Shown here: positions 17,028-26,435 of the stretch, piece after piece
How positions within the stretch are numbered: the stretch's first letter is position 1
How the letters are laid out: every line of letters starts with the position of its first letter
NCBI GenBank assembly: GCA_017550165.1
Contig: JAFZQH010000027.1
Location: 62,001-126,000, forward strand
Length of the DNA stretch: 64,000 bases
Reading direction: 5' to 3'
DNA from: Lachnospiraceae bacterium
Lineage (GTDB): Bacteria > Bacillota > Clostridia > Lachnospirales > Lachnospiraceae
Notes under the pieces: model-generated
What the model was told of the DNA's origin: nothing
What the model saw: the letters and a program-made list of their open reading frames with translations, nothing else
Database searches by the model: none
Made by a program: the position numbers and the translations under genes

Positions 17028-18488
17028 TCATTTTACAGTCACTTTGCAGGTCTTGGTGAATCCACCTTCCGCTGTAACAGCCGTGATCACAGCGGTTCCC
17101 CGGGAAATGCCCTTAACCTCACCCTTCTGGTTAACCGTGGCCACGCTTTCATCACTGCTTGACCAGTAGATCACCTTGTTTCTGGGCTTCGAGGGCTTAA
17201 GGGTAGCCTTCAGTTTCAGGGTCTTGTTTACTTTAACATCAGCCTTTTTCTTATTAAGGTTCAGACCTTTAACAAGACCGGTATCCTTTACTGTTATCTT
17301 GCAAGTTGCTTTCTTGCCGCCGTCTGCCGACGTAACCTTGATAGTTGCTTTTCCTTCAGCATGAGCATAAACAGTAGCCTTGGCGCCTGATCCCTTATAT
17401 GATACAGATGCTACAGCAGGGTTACTGCTCGTGAAACTGATGGTCTTATCGGTAACCTTGGACGGATTATATGTAACCTTTAAGGACAGGGACTTAGTCT
17501 TTTTGTTAAGATCTATGGTGACTGTCTTCTTATTAAGGCTGATGCTCTTAATGTGAGTGGGACCGTCAACAGTCACTTTGCATTTGGCGGTCTTCTTGCC
17601 GTCAGCCGTGGTCACTGTAATGGTGGCCGTACCCTTTGCAATGGCATGTACCGTGCCATTAGCATCAACCGTCGCCACTTTTTTATTGCTGGTCTTCCAT
17701 GTGATGGTCTTATTATCAGCGTCTGAAGGTTTAACAGTCGCCGTAAGCTTATAGGAATTACCTTCAAATATCTTAAGGGTGGTAGGCTTTAAGCTCACGC
17801 TCTTAACCTTCCTGGGGATGGAAACGGAAGAATAATGGATGGTAGGATTCACTCCCGCCAGCCCGTTTTCGTAACCATATACAGGATCGGCCTTCTCAAT
17901 GGCTTCCCATTGAGCCTTGGTGCCTCCGTAATAAATATCGGTAAGTTTAGTATCCCCGTAGAAACAATAACCCTTAATAGCAGTAACACCGGCAGGAATG
18001 ATGATACTCTCAAGTCTGGTGCAATTGCGGAATGTCCCCCACCTGATCACATCCATTCCGAAAGAGATCTTCGCTGTGGTAAGACCGGAACACCCGTCAA
18101 ATGCACGATCCATCATCGTCTTGACACTGTCCGGGATACTAATGCTTGTAAGACCTGTACAACCGGAAAAAGCACAGGCTCCGATAAACTCAACATTACC
18201 GGGGATAGTAATACTTGTAAGGCCCTTGCAGTCTTTAAAAGCGTTCATATCGATCTTGGTGACCGTGGCGGGAATGGAAACACTCTTAATAGCAGTATAA
18301 CCGTCAAAAGCATTCCTTCCTATCGCTTTAACATCATTGGGAATAACAAGGTCCACTGCAGTGTTAGGACCAAAATAACCTATAAGAACACCGTTTTCTA
18401 TCTGAAAATTGCCATCAGCGCTTACATTCAGAGTAAATCCAAAGGTAAGCATCAATAAGCAAAGTATCGCGAAAAACCATTTTCTCAT
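17028..18488 (-). CDS. Secreted BspA-type leucine-rich-repeat protein with three Ig-like (Big_2) domains
   Basis: 486 residues. A Sec signal peptide (1-25, ending NVSADG) has no lipobox. Residues about 28-215 are BspA/LRR_5 repeats with the IP(A/G/D)xVxxIxxxAFxxCxxL pattern. Three bacterial Ig-like Big_2 domains follow (about 235-315, 317-405 and 407-486), each ending in a KCKVTV/TCKITV strand. There is no sortase signal or other wall anchor, so it is probably released or held by charge (Lys-rich). A surface adhesion or polysaccharide-contact role is usual for the family but not shown here. ATG 18488 has a GGAGG site, and the promoter is at 18531-18559. Confidence 0.88.
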   Translation of the reverse strand: MRKWFFAILCLLMLTFGFTLNVSADGNFQIENGVLIGYFGPNTAVDLVIPNDVKAIGRNAFDGYTAIKSVSIPATVTKIDMNAFKDCKGLTSITIPGNVEFIGACAFSGCTGLTSISIPDSVKTMMDRAFDGCSGLTTAKISFGMDVIRWGTFRNCTRLESIIIPAGVTAIKGYCFYGDTKLTDIYYGGTKAQWEAIEKADPVYGYENGLAGVNPTIHYSSVSIPRKVKSVSLKPTTLKIFEGNSYKLTATVKPSDADNKTITWKTSNKKVATVDANGTVHAIAKGTATITVTTADGKKTAKCKVTVDGPTHIKSISLNKKTVTIDLNKKTKSLSLKVTYNPSKVTDKTISFTSSNPAVASVSYKGSGAKATVYAHAEGKATIKVTSADGGKKATCKITVKDTGLVKGLNLNKKKADVKVNKTLKLKATLKPSKPRNKVIYWSSSDESVATVNQKGEVKGISRGTAVITAVTAEGGFTKTCKVTVK

Positions 18489-18530
18489 AATAACCTCCGA
18501 TCGGACCAAAAGGAAAGATCCTTGAGAACC

Positions 18531-18559
18531 ACTATATCAAAATAAAACAAAAATTACAA
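18531..18559 (-). promoter_or_regulatory. Sigma-A-like promoter of the LRR protein gene
   Basis: Minus strand: -35 TTGTAA (18554-18559), 17-base spacer, -10 TATAGT (18531-18536). Leader of about 35-40 bases ending in GGAGG. Confidence 0.65.
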
Positions 18560-18949
18560 AGAATAATAGGTATCATCACAATAAAAACGCAAAAAGTGGA
18601 AGGAAAAGAACATATGATCCTCGATGTAAATAATTAACATATTGTTAGGATTAATCGTTCCAATAATTGGGAAATAAAATTTAGATTGTACGAAATTTTG
18701 AAATTTTAGCGTCATTAAAATATTAAAATGACAGGATATCCTTCATTTCAATATTTCCTCAATTTTGTTGTATTCTGTTTCTTCCAATATTTAACTAATC
18801 TATTTGCAAATCAAAATGTCAATTTATGGAAAGTCAAATTAATTCAAAATTAAATTATTTGTCAAATTATATTATAACTATATGTTCCTCTATGTCTCGA
18901 AAATGCTGAAAAATACCATTAAATACAATCTCGCCAAAATTAGAGTGCT
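18560..18949. other. AT-rich intergenic stretch, no gene seen
   Basis: About 390 bases of very AT-rich DNA between the LRR protein promoter and the 3' end of the GTPase-DUF1980 gene. No open frame with a ribosome site, no tRNA-like fold and no clear repeat were found. Its composition differs sharply from the flanking genes. It may hold the terminator of the upstream gene, but no strong hairpin is visible. Confidence 0.6.
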
Positions 18950-19891
18950 TTAAAAATACAACAAGGTCTCTTTAGGTGCGTCACAACTCTCAATTTTGCG
19001 TGCGTACAAAACAGGGCCATCCCCGTTATATTCCTTAAGATACTCGATTTTAATTTCTGCCTCGACATTTACCCAACTTTTAATTTTATAAGCTGTGGCA
19101 TCTTTGCACTTGCATAAGAAACCAAAGAAAGCAATGTCGTCCTCACAGCATGTCATAACATGCCTTCCCGGCACAAACATGGTTGATCCCATCTTCTTAT
19201 TCTTGTATACCATGCCCTTAAACCTGACTTTTTTACCCTCATATTTATCCGGATTTTCCATAGCATCTATGTAAAAAATGCCAAAATCGTCGTCTTTTAC
19301 TACTATTAAATCATCATTTAAGTTATAGGGCAGTTCTTCCTCAATTTTACTATCTATGGAACCATCCAAATTTTCAAATATTACTCTAAGTTTCCTGTTA
19401 TTGGCTTTTACATACCTTTTATAGGTTGCTTTGGGAGTCATGTCACTGCATCTGTTAAATATCAGGACATCTGACTGTGAGAACTGGTCAAGGAGCATAC
19501 TTCTCATATTGGCGATATAAGTGTCAAAGTTAGATCCGTCGGCGGTTGACATGATCTCAGCCACTATCCACTGCCTGGGCGGTTCCAAGTCCAGGAGGGC
19601 AGCCATGGGCCAAGTGCCGTTGTATTCGATTATTACCTGAGCCGGCCTATGTTTCTTCTGTAAATCGACAAAATAATCGTGTGTGAGGCTTTCAGGCTCG
19701 TCAACGTACTCTATTACTGAATTTGTCTCCTCCAGCATATCTTCCTCGTACTCCACTTCACCTTCTTCACATACGATGACTAAGGTCTTCTCCCCTTCCG
19801 TAAAGGCAGGATCCCTTAATGTATCGATGATGAATGTGGTCTTGCCACTCTCTAAAAAGCCTGTAAATATATATACCGGAACCTGTTGCAT
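18950..19891 (-). CDS. G3E (CobW-like) GTPase fused to DUF1980 domain
   Basis: 313 residues. The N-terminal P-loop GTPase of the G3E/CobW group has Walker A GFLESGKTTF (about 9-18), IIEYNGTW in the Walker B region and an NRCSD guanine motif. The CxCC metal motif typical of metallochaperone members is missing. The C-terminal part (about 215-313; KKVRFKGMVYKN, GRHVMTCCEDD, FFGFLCKC) resembles the DUF1980/TIGR03943 domain. Such fusions occur in Firmicutes; their function is unknown, with metal homeostasis suspected from family. ATG 19891 is chosen over 19900 because GGGAG then has proper spacing. It follows the cobalamin operon on the same strand after a nested repeat. Confidence 0.78.
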   Translation of the reverse strand: MQQVPVYIFTGFLESGKTTFIIDTLRDPAFTEGEKTLVIVCEEGEVEYEEDMLEETNSVIEYVDEPESLTHDYFVDLQKKHRPAQVIIEYNGTWPMAALLDLEPPRQWIVAEIMSTADGSNFDTYIANMRSMLLDQFSQSDVLIFNRCSDMTPKATYKRYVKANNRKLRVIFENLDGSIDSKIEEELPYNLNDDLIVVKDDDFGIFYIDAMENPDKYEGKKVRFKGMVYKNKKMGSTMFVPGRHVMTCCEDDIAFFGFLCKCKDATAYKIKSWVNVEAEIKIEYLKEYNGDGPVLYARKIESCDAPKETLLYF

Positions 19892-20006
19892 GTCTCGCAT
19901 CTCCCGTAATTACTGTGTTTCACACTTATTCAATATAATTATACCACTTCTTGTATCCCACGCAAGCACAAAACACAATATGTGCGTGAAACATTTTCGG
20001 CTAATG

Positions 20007-20161
20007 GTGACAGGGGGACGGTCCTTTTGTCAGGTGACACAACAAGACAGGGGACGGTTCTCTGTCTTTCCCTTTATTTTCAAAGGGAAGACAGAGAACC
20101 GTCCCCTGTCTTGTCTGTCTGTCTGTATTATAATTATGACAAAAGGACCGTCCCCCTGTCA
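20007..20161. repeat. Nested GGGGACGG palindromes (A-B-B'-A')
   Basis: Four units of the window's dispersed palindrome family in a large inverted arrangement. Type A (TGACA...TGTCA arms, 20007-20032), type B (AAGACAG...CTGTCTT arms, 20044-20068), inverted B (20088-20112) and inverted A (20137-20161). The centre TCCCTTT-ATTTTC-AAAGGGA extends the B/B' stem to about 31 bp with one bulge. The right end contains the stop codon of the His-rich CobW gene. It may act as a terminator of the cobalamin operon. Confidence 0.85.
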
Positions 20162-21313
20162 GAATAACGCTTTCAACCCTTCTTCATCGAGCTCCGTTCC
20201 TATGACGCAAAGCCTTCCGGTATAATCTGCGGTGCCGCGTCGTATCTCGTACTCTCCCGGTACCATATCGAAGTGGATCCAGCCTTTATCATCAGTAGCG
20301 GGAACAATGCCCTTAGCCCGAATGATGGTTCCGTACTTGTTATCTTCTGCCGACAGAGTCTCCAGAATACCCTTTAAAGCCGCTTCATCATACTTCTTTG
20401 GAGTCTCCATGCCCCAGGAAGTAAAGACCTCGTCAGCGTCATGATGGTGGTGATGGTGATGATCGTGGTCGTGATCATGGCAGCATTCGCCATCTTCATG
20501 ATGGTGGTGATGATCGTGATCATGGTCATGGTGATGATGATTATAATGATGTTCATGGTCTTGACATCCGCATGTGCACTCTTCTCCATGTTCAGCCTCA
20601 TGGTGATGATCGTGATCGTCATGAGAGTGTTCATGACTCTCATGTTTGTGATTATGATCGTGTTCATGGTGGTGTTCATGATCATGTTCCTCCACCACCA
20701 ACTCCTCTAACAGATCATTCTTCCCCTCCATGGCTTTTGCAATAGTCTTTCCGTCTATATCATCCCAGGGAGTGGTTATGATGGATGCCTTTTCATTTAA
20801 CTCTTTAACAAGCTCAACGGCCGTGTTAAGCTTTGCCTCATCCACCATCTGTGTTCTGGAAAGAACCACTGTGGTTGCATTTTCTATCTGATTACTGAAG
20901 AATTCTCCGAAATTCTTCATATACATCTTGGCCTTCTTGGCGTCTACCACTGCCACGGCGCAGTCCAGCTCCAGCCCCGCCTCGTCGGATACATTTTTTA
21001 TAGCCCTGATGACATCGGAAAGCTTGCCCACACCCGAGGGCTCTATGATGATGCGATCCGGCGTGAACTTGGCAACAACCTCTTTCAACGCCTTATCGAA
21101 ATCTCCCACCAGCGAACAGCAAATGCATCCCTGGTTCATCTCCGTGATCTCGATGCCGGCATCCTTCATGAAACCGCCGTCTATACCGATCTCACCGAAC
21201 TCGTTCTCGATAAGAACGATTTTTTGCCCTGCATACACTTCCTTAATTAGCTTCTTAATGAGAGTCGTCTTTCCTGCTCCCAAAAATCCTGAAAATACAG
21301 CTGTCTTTGTCAT
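20159..21313 (-). CDS. CobW-family G3E GTPase with long His-rich metal-binding region
   Basis: 384 residues. GTPase core: Walker [10 protein letters not shown] (9-17), metal motif GCICC (Cys63, 65, 66), IIIEPSG Walker B region and SRTQ guanine motif. Residues 210-292 hold about 40 histidines plus cysteine pairs (CTCGC, ECC), then a CobW_C-like domain (about 297-384). CobW proteins are nucleotide-dependent metallochaperones; position at the end of the cobalamin operon suggests cobalt (or zinc) handling for CbiK or corrin synthesis, an inference. It overlaps the cbiP stop by four bases. The stop codon falls in a dispersed palindrome. Confidence 0.9.
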   Translation of the reverse strand: MTKTAVFSGFLGAGKTTLIKKLIKEVYAGQKIVLIENEFGEIGIDGGFMKDAGIEITEMNQGCICCSLVGDFDKALKEVVAKFTPDRIIIEPSGVGKLSDVIRAIKNVSDEAGLELDCAVAVVDAKKAKMYMKNFGEFFSNQIENATTVVLSRTQMVDEAKLNTAVELVKELNEKASIITTPWDDIDGKTIAKAMEGKNDLLEELVVEEHDHEHHHEHDHNHKHESHEHSHDDHDHHHEAEHGEECTCGCQDHEHHYNHHHHDHDHDHHHHHEDGECCHDHDHDHHHHHHHDADEVFTSWGMETPKKYDEAALKGILETLSAEDNKYGTIIRAKGIVPATDDKGWIHFDMVPGEYEIRRGTADYTGRLCVIGTELDEEGLKALF

Positions 21314-22866
21314 TTCTCTCCTCCCAGTATCTCGTATACTCTCTTCATATCCATGTTCTGCCGTACCATATCCGCCAGGATATCGTACTGTTTTTCCTTG
21401 TATTCCTTATAATCAAAGGACTTCAGGTCATCAAGCTCCACGCCCTTTCGTCCTGCCAGCGCCTCCAGCACGGCCACTGCCACGCCTTCATTATCGAATA
21501 TGCCGTGAACGTAAGAGCCGTATACATTATTATTAAATGCTCCTTCAATTTTTTTATACTCTCCGGCATTATTTACACCGTTTCCGGAGTCTGATGCAAA
21601 TGAAGCGTTCTCCCCTTCACGCCCCGATATAGAGGTAAGGCTTGATCCGTTCTTTACTTTGGAGATGCCCATGTGTATCTCATATCCCTCTATCTCTATG
21701 CCGCTTAAAGGAGAGAGAACCCCGCTTATCTCACCAAATGAACCGTTTACCCTGGTCCTGGTCTTGGCAGCCTCAAATACGGTATCCATGGGAAGCAGCC
21801 CCATGCCGCGCATATCGCCGCCTTCCTCCACGCCACCCGGATCGGAGATAGTCTCACCCAGCATCTGATATCCGCCGCATACACCGAAAATAACAGTACC
21901 GGAGGACGCCAATTTAAGTATAGCAGCCTCCATCCCGGACTCACGGAGCCACTTAAGATCCCCCATGGTATTCTTGGTACCGGGAAGTATTATCATATCC
22001 GGAGTTTTAAGATCTACAGGTTTGTTGACGTATCTTATTGACACTCCGTCAAAGCTCTCAAATATATTAAAATCGGTAAAATTCGATATCCTGGGAAGCC
22101 TTACAACAACTATATCAACCTTTCCCACTGTATTACGATGGGTCATGCGCTCAGACAGCCCGTCCTCATCATCCACATCAACCCTTGTAAACGGCAACAC
22201 CCCCAGAACCGGGATATTGCATTTCTCCTCGATCATTACAAGACCGGGATCCAAGATAGCCTTGTCCCCTCTGAATTTATTCACAACAAAGCCTTTGATC
22301 CGAGCCCGGTCTTCTTCGGGAAGAAGCATAACCGTACCGTATAACTGGGCAAATACGCCGCCCCGGTCGATATCTCCCACCAGCAGTACCGGAGCATTTG
22401 CCAGCCTGGCCATGCCCATGTTCACGAAATCTCCCTTGTTCAGGTTGATCTCTGCCGGGGACCCTGCTCCCTCTATGACGATTATATCATTTTCGGAAGA
22501 CAATGTATCGTAAGCCTTCTGCACGTGAGGCAGAAGCTTGGACTTAAATTCGTAGTAATCCCAGGCATTCATGTTATCAAGGACCTCGCCGTTTACTATA
22601 ACCTGAGAACCCTTGTCATTCGTAGGTTTAAGAAGGATGGGGTTCATAAGCACAGACGGCTTTATGCCTGCCGCCTCAGCCTGCATAACCTGGGCCCGGC
22701 CCATTTCCAGGCCTTCATCCGTTATAAATGAGTTAAGCGCCATATTCTGTGATTTGAATGGCGCCACTTTATATCCATCCTGTTTAAAAACTCTGCACAA
22801 CCCTGCCGTAACCAGGCTCTTGCCCGCATTTGACATGGTTCCCTGTATCATGATCGATCTTGCCAT
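21310..22866 (-). CDS. cbiP: Cobyric acid synthase
   Basis: 518-residue glutamine-dependent amidotransferase that amidates four carboxylates (b, d, e, g) of adenosyl-cobyrinate a,c-diamide to cobyric acid. It has an N-terminal P-loop-like synthetase domain ([14 protein letters not shown], about 6-19) and a C-terminal class I glutaminase-like domain with the nucleophile in [10 protein letters not shown] and a late GSYVHGIFD histidine. ATG 22866 follows AGAGGAG, one base after the cbiC stop; 30 upstream in-frame codons overlap cbiC and are not used. Confidence 0.95.
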   Translation of the reverse strand: MARSIMIQGTMSNAGKSLVTAGLCRVFKQDGYKVAPFKSQNMALNSFITDEGLEMGRAQVMQAEAAGIKPSVLMNPILLKPTNDKGSQVIVNGEVLDNMNAWDYYEFKSKLLPHVQKAYDTLSSENDIIVIEGAGSPAEINLNKGDFVNMGMARLANAPVLLVGDIDRGGVFAQLYGTVMLLPEEDRARIKGFVVNKFRGDKAILDPGLVMIEEKCNIPVLGVLPFTRVDVDDEDGLSERMTHRNTVGKVDIVVVRLPRISNFTDFNIFESFDGVSIRYVNKPVDLKTPDMIILPGTKNTMGDLKWLRESGMEAAILKLASSGTVIFGVCGGYQMLGETISDPGGVEEGGDMRGMGLLPMDTVFEAAKTRTRVNGSFGEISGVLSPLSGIEIEGYEIHMGISKVKNGSSLTSISGREGENASFASDSGNGVNNAGEYKKIEGAFNNNVYGSYVHGIFDNEGVAVAVLEALAGRKGVELDDLKSFDYKEYKEKQYDILADMVRQNMDMKRVYEILGGEK

Positions 22867-22867
22867 G

Positions 22868-23512
22868 TTAAGCTCCTCTGCTCTCGTCCATAATATAAAG
22901 AATTGCGTTACATATAGCCGCAGCCACGTTGCTGCCACCCTTACGTCCCCTTGCAACGATATAGGGCACGTTAAGCTCCATGATCAGCTCCTTTGACTGC
23001 ACCACATTTACGAAACCAACAGGAACGCCGATCACCAGCTTGGGATCCAGCTTGCCCTCATTTACCAGCTCATATATACGGACCAGCGCCGTGGGAGCAT
23101 TTCCTATGGCGAAAATGATGGGCTTGCCCAAAGATGCTGCCTTGTCTATGCAGGCCGTTGCCCTTGTGGTACCGTTTTCTTTGGCAATGCGAGCCACATC
23201 CTCATCACCCATGAAATTATAAACCTCTCCGCCAAACTTGGCCAAGGCTTTTTTATTGATGCCTGAAAGAGCCATCATGGTGTCCGTGACGATGCAGGCC
23301 CCGCCCTTAATGGCTTCCTTTGCCTTATCCAGCACGCCCTCGGAAAACGCCAGATTGTCGGCATAATCGAAATCAGCCGACGTATGGATGACCCTCTTGA
23401 TGATGGGCTCCAGCTCCGGCGGGAACTTGCGGTCCCCCAGTTCTTCCCCTATGATCTCAAAACTTCTTTTCTCAATATCCTGCGGCAGGACATTCTCTAA
23501 TTCTACCTTCAT
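22868..23512 (-). CDS. cbiC: Cobalt-precorrin-8 methylmutase
   Basis: 214-residue CbiC/CobH that moves the C-11 methyl to C-12, giving cobyrinic acid. Motifs: [14 protein letters not shown] with the catalytic-region histidine (about 42), [13 protein letters not shown], and [14 protein letters not shown]. The length is typical. The start has a GAGAGG site. It is separated from cbiA by an inserted palindrome pair (23533-23635), the only large break in this part of the operon apart from the one before cbiET. Confidence 0.95.
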   Translation of the reverse strand: MKVELENVLPQDIEKRSFEIIGEELGDRKFPPELEPIIKRVIHTSADFDYADNLAFSEGVLDKAKEAIKGGACIVTDTMMALSGINKKALAKFGGEVYNFMGDEDVARIAKENGTTRATACIDKAASLGKPIIFAIGNAPTALVRIYELVNEGKLDPKLVIGVPVGFVNVVQSKELIMELNVPYIVARGRKGGSNVAAAICNAILYIMDESRGA

Positions 23513-23532
23513 GACTCAACCTCTCATATAAC

Positions 23533-23635
23533 AAGACAGGGGACGGTTCTCTGTCTTATTCAGTTACTAACAATCTCTCCGTGCGGCTCGATTGCAAGCA
23601 ATCAAGCCATAAGACAGAGAACCGTCCCCTGTCTT
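23533..23635. repeat. Head-to-head pair of type B palindromes inside the cobalamin operon
   Basis: Type B at 23533-23557 and its inverted copy at 23611-23635 flank a separate hairpin (GGCTCGATTGC/GCAATCAAGCC, 23585-23608). A short duplication of the outer end (GTTCCTGTCTTG) follows the right copy. The whole unit could fold into one long stem between cbiA and cbiC. Confidence 0.85.
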
Positions 23636-23648
23636 GTTCCTGTCTTGT

Positions 23649-25013
23649 TCAGCAATTACAACGTTTTAGGAACGAATAAATAAATTCAGGATTTGAATAA
23701 TAGTAAAAATGCGGGAAACCTGCCACACTTCTTTCCGTCACATGACAGCATCTCCAGCTCCGCTCAGACAGCAGTTTCTTCGCCGTAAATGATTCTCCGT
23801 TGGCGGAACTGTCATAGTAGTGAAACTCATGAGCCCGGCATGTCACACCGGTATTACCGAAGACTTCCGTATCGCCGGAATCCAGAGTAACATACCCGAA
23901 CCTCGTCAGTTTCCCGGTCATGTGAACCTCTCCGTCGATAACCCCCACCATGGGGTAAATCTTAGCATCCATACCCTCCATCTCCTTATGGAGATACATG
24001 AAGCCTCCGCATTCAGCCAGATAGGGCAGTCCCCCCTTTATGGCCTCTCGGATACTGTCCATCATGGACACATTTCCTGAGAGATTCGCGGCGTACACCT
24101 CCGGATATCCTCCATATAGTATAAGCCCGTCGACCCCTTCAGGCAACGCCTTATCTTTAAGAGGTGAGAAAAATACTACCTCAGCCCCCATATCCTTAAT
24201 AAGCTCAAGATTATCACGGTAGTGAAAACAAAATGCCGCATCATTGGCCACGGCGATCTTCAAGTTCTTTCCTTCAGGCAAATGCGGAATTACCGGTTCA
24301 CTATACTCCAGCGGTTTAGCGGATTTCGCGATGTTGATCATCATATCCAGATCCAGATTCTTCTCAATGACTTCCGCAAATCCGTTGATATGATTTTTTA
24401 TATCCCTGATCTCATCCGGAGTAACAAGTCCCAGATGTCTGCTCTCAACCGCATATTCAGATGATTCCGGCACACAGCCCAGTACCTTGATCCCCAGAGT
24501 GTTCTCGATCTCGGGCTTTAACCTGCCCAGCATCATAGGGTTCATGCGATTAAGGATAACACCGGCAATGCTGGATCCGGGCATGAATTCCATAAAACCC
24601 TTGATCGTAGGAATAACAGAAAGACTCATACCTTTACTGTTAACAATAAGAACAACCGGTGTTCCTGTAACATGTGCCAGGTCATAGGAAGAAGCCCTTG
24701 GAGAGGTGCCTCCGAGACCGTCATAGTAACCCATAACGCCTTCCAGCACAGCAATATCCGAGTCAACGGCTTCTTTCCCCAAGAGATATTTGGCCACATC
24801 GTCATTCGTAAAAAACGTGTCCAGATTCTTGGACTTGATCCCCATAACCTTCCCATGAAACATGGGATCAATATAATCAGGCCCGGTCTTAAACCCAGAC
24901 ACTCTAAGCCCTCTGTTAACGAGAGCCTGCAGCACCCCGCAGGTTATCATGGTCTTCCCACTCCCGCTCGAGCATGCCGCTAACATCACCCGTGGGATAT
25001 TTACACTATTCAT
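23649..25013 (-). CDS. cbiA: Cobyrinate a,c-diamide synthase
   Basis: 454-residue CbiA, ATP- and glutamine-dependent amidation of the a and c carboxylates of cobyrinate. P-loop AACSSGSGKTMI (about 12-23), TGPDYIDPMFH substrate region, and a C-terminal glutaminase-like domain with the cysteine in LAECGGFMYLH (about 337) and a CRAHEFHYY histidine (about 392). Complete. It lies between two inverted-repeat insertions, and its stop is 14 bases from the palindrome pair. Confidence 0.95.
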   Translation of the reverse strand: MNSVNIPRVMLAACSSGSGKTMITCGVLQALVNRGLRVSGFKTGPDYIDPMFHGKVMGIKSKNLDTFFTNDDVAKYLLGKEAVDSDIAVLEGVMGYYDGLGGTSPRASSYDLAHVTGTPVVLIVNSKGMSLSVIPTIKGFMEFMPGSSIAGVILNRMNPMMLGRLKPEIENTLGIKVLGCVPESSEYAVESRHLGLVTPDEIRDIKNHINGFAEVIEKNLDLDMMINIAKSAKPLEYSEPVIPHLPEGKNLKIAVANDAAFCFHYRDNLELIKDMGAEVVFFSPLKDKALPEGVDGLILYGGYPEVYAANLSGNVSMMDSIREAIKGGLPYLAECGGFMYLHKEMEGMDAKIYPMVGVIDGEVHMTGKLTRFGYVTLDSGDTEVFGNTGVTCRAHEFHYYDSSANGESFTAKKLLSERSWRCCHVTERSVAGFPHFYYYSNPEFIYSFLKRCNC

Positions 25014-25051
25014 GAAATGATCCTCAACTATATATCTACTTAAGTAACTAA

Positions 25052-25187
25052 GGCTTAGAATGATGAATTCATAAGCAGTGCCTTTGCGGACGTCGGTTCT
25101 TAGTGAACTCGTCAGAGTGAACTTAGAACCGCTACGCTTCGCAACGGAGCGAGAGCGTCACTGCGTTGAATTGCATCATTCGAAGCC
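25052..25187. repeat. Long imperfect inverted repeat between cbiA and cbiET
   Basis: The outer arms (from GGCTTAGAATGATG at 25052; to CATCATTCGAAGCC at 25187) pair imperfectly. The centre 25094-25131 is a hairpin with 17-base arms and 3 mismatches (CGGTTCT...AGAACCG). It shares GGAGCGAGAGC with the element at 6700-6872 and has similar size, suggesting one family. It falls inside an operon and would form a strong RNA structure. No frame inside. Confidence 0.6.
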
Positions 25188-25194
25188 GTAACAA

Positions 25195-26418
25195 TTATGT
25201 ATTCTGCATAGTAAATATGACCACGGGATTCTGCCCCATCATCATATTATACCGCCCCAGCTTCTTTGACTTCCCTACAGCAACGTTTACTATATCAACA
25301 TATGAAAACTTAAACGACTCCACGATCTGCGTGGTCTCCACGATAGTCTCCATGGCTATTGCGTTCACCACGATCCGCACCTTGGGGTTCTTCTCCAGCA
25401 GGAGGGAAATGATCTCCTTCATATTCCCACTGCTTCCTCCAATGAAAACGTGGGTCGGCACAGGAAGGTCTTTCAACGCCTCGGGCGCCAGGCCTTCAAC
25501 TACCTCCAGATTATACGCCCCGTGAAGCAGTTTGTTCTTCTTAAGCAGATCCACGGCCTCCGCCTTCTTCTCAATGGCAAATACCTGCCCCTGTGCCATC
25601 TGCAGGGCACACTCTACACTAATGGATCCGGTGCCGGCTCCCACGTCATAGAGAACACCGTCCCTGGTCAGCTGCAACTTGGAAATGGAGATGCTCCTGA
25701 TCTCTTCCTTTGTCATAGGAGCATCACCCCTTGAAAATGCGCTATCAGGCAATCCGTGGGTAACAGGAAATGTGCCTGCGAATTCATTTTCAAGTATCAC
25801 CACGCTTAGGCCGTCTTCGTCAAATCCGGTAAAGTCAGCAGGTTTCCCTGTAATTATCTTCTCATTTTCATAGCTAAGCATAAAGCCCACGTGCATCGCC
25901 ACACTGTCAAACTTGTACTCCAGCAGAATATCAGACAGTTCCCGCACGCTCTCGGCCTTCCCCACCAAGGCAAAGACCTTCCTGTTATGCCTTATGGCAT
26001 CTATGATATTCTGGTGTCTTCCATGGAGGCTTACAAGCTTGATATCCTGCCAGGGCATCCCCAGTTTCGAAGCAAAATATACCACGGAAGATATGCCCGG
26101 TATTCTTTTTAAATTATATCCTGAATTAACTAAATGGTCTCCCAGCTTAAGCGCACCCGAGTAAAATCCAATATCTCCCGAAAATGCTGCCACTACTTTC
26201 TTGTATTCTACATGCTTATCTATAAACTCAAGTATGTCCTCGGCACGATAAAGGTCCTCCACCGGCTTGTTAAACCGCCTCAGGCCTTCAAGCATACGGC
26301 CCGCGCCGATGATCACATCAGCCTCCTCGCAGGCCCGGTATCCCTCCATGGTCAAAGTGTCGGGATTACCCATTCCTATGCCCAATATCACAACTTCTCT
26401 GTCATTTGTTGCTGCCAT
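25195..26418 (-). CDS. cbiET: Fused CbiE/CbiT precorrin-6B methyltransferase
   Basis: 407 residues joining CbiE (about 1-205; VVILGIGMGNPDTLTMEGY, GDIGFYSGA) and CbiT (about 215-400; YDVGAGTGSISVECAL SAM site, HVFIGGSSGN). Together they methylate C-5 and C-15 and decarboxylate the acetate at C-12, making cobalt-precorrin-8. The fusion resembles aerobic CobL but also occurs in Clostridia. It starts 17 bases after the cbiJ stop. Confidence 0.94.
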   Translation of the reverse strand: MAATNDREVVILGIGMGNPDTLTMEGYRACEEADVIIGAGRMLEGLRRFNKPVEDLYRAEDILEFIDKHVEYKKVVAAFSGDIGFYSGALKLGDHLVNSGYNLKRIPGISSVVYFASKLGMPWQDIKLVSLHGRHQNIIDAIRHNRKVFALVGKAESVRELSDILLEYKFDSVAMHVGFMLSYENEKIITGKPADFTGFDEDGLSVVILENEFAGTFPVTHGLPDSAFSRGDAPMTKEEIRSISISKLQLTRDGVLYDVGAGTGSISVECALQMAQGQVFAIEKKAEAVDLLKKNKLLHGAYNLEVVEGLAPEALKDLPVPTHVFIGGSSGNMKEIISLLLEKNPKVRIVVNAIAMETIVETTQIVESFKFSYVDIVNVAVGKSKKLGRYNMMMGQNPVVIFTMQNT

Positions 26419-26435
26419 AATTATTCTCCGTTAAA

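Noticed and set aside
20441..20710. Met/Val-rich frame on the plus strand over the His-rich CobW region
   Set aside because: It is the antisense of His codon runs (CAT/CAC giving ATG/GTG); no ribosome site or promoter.
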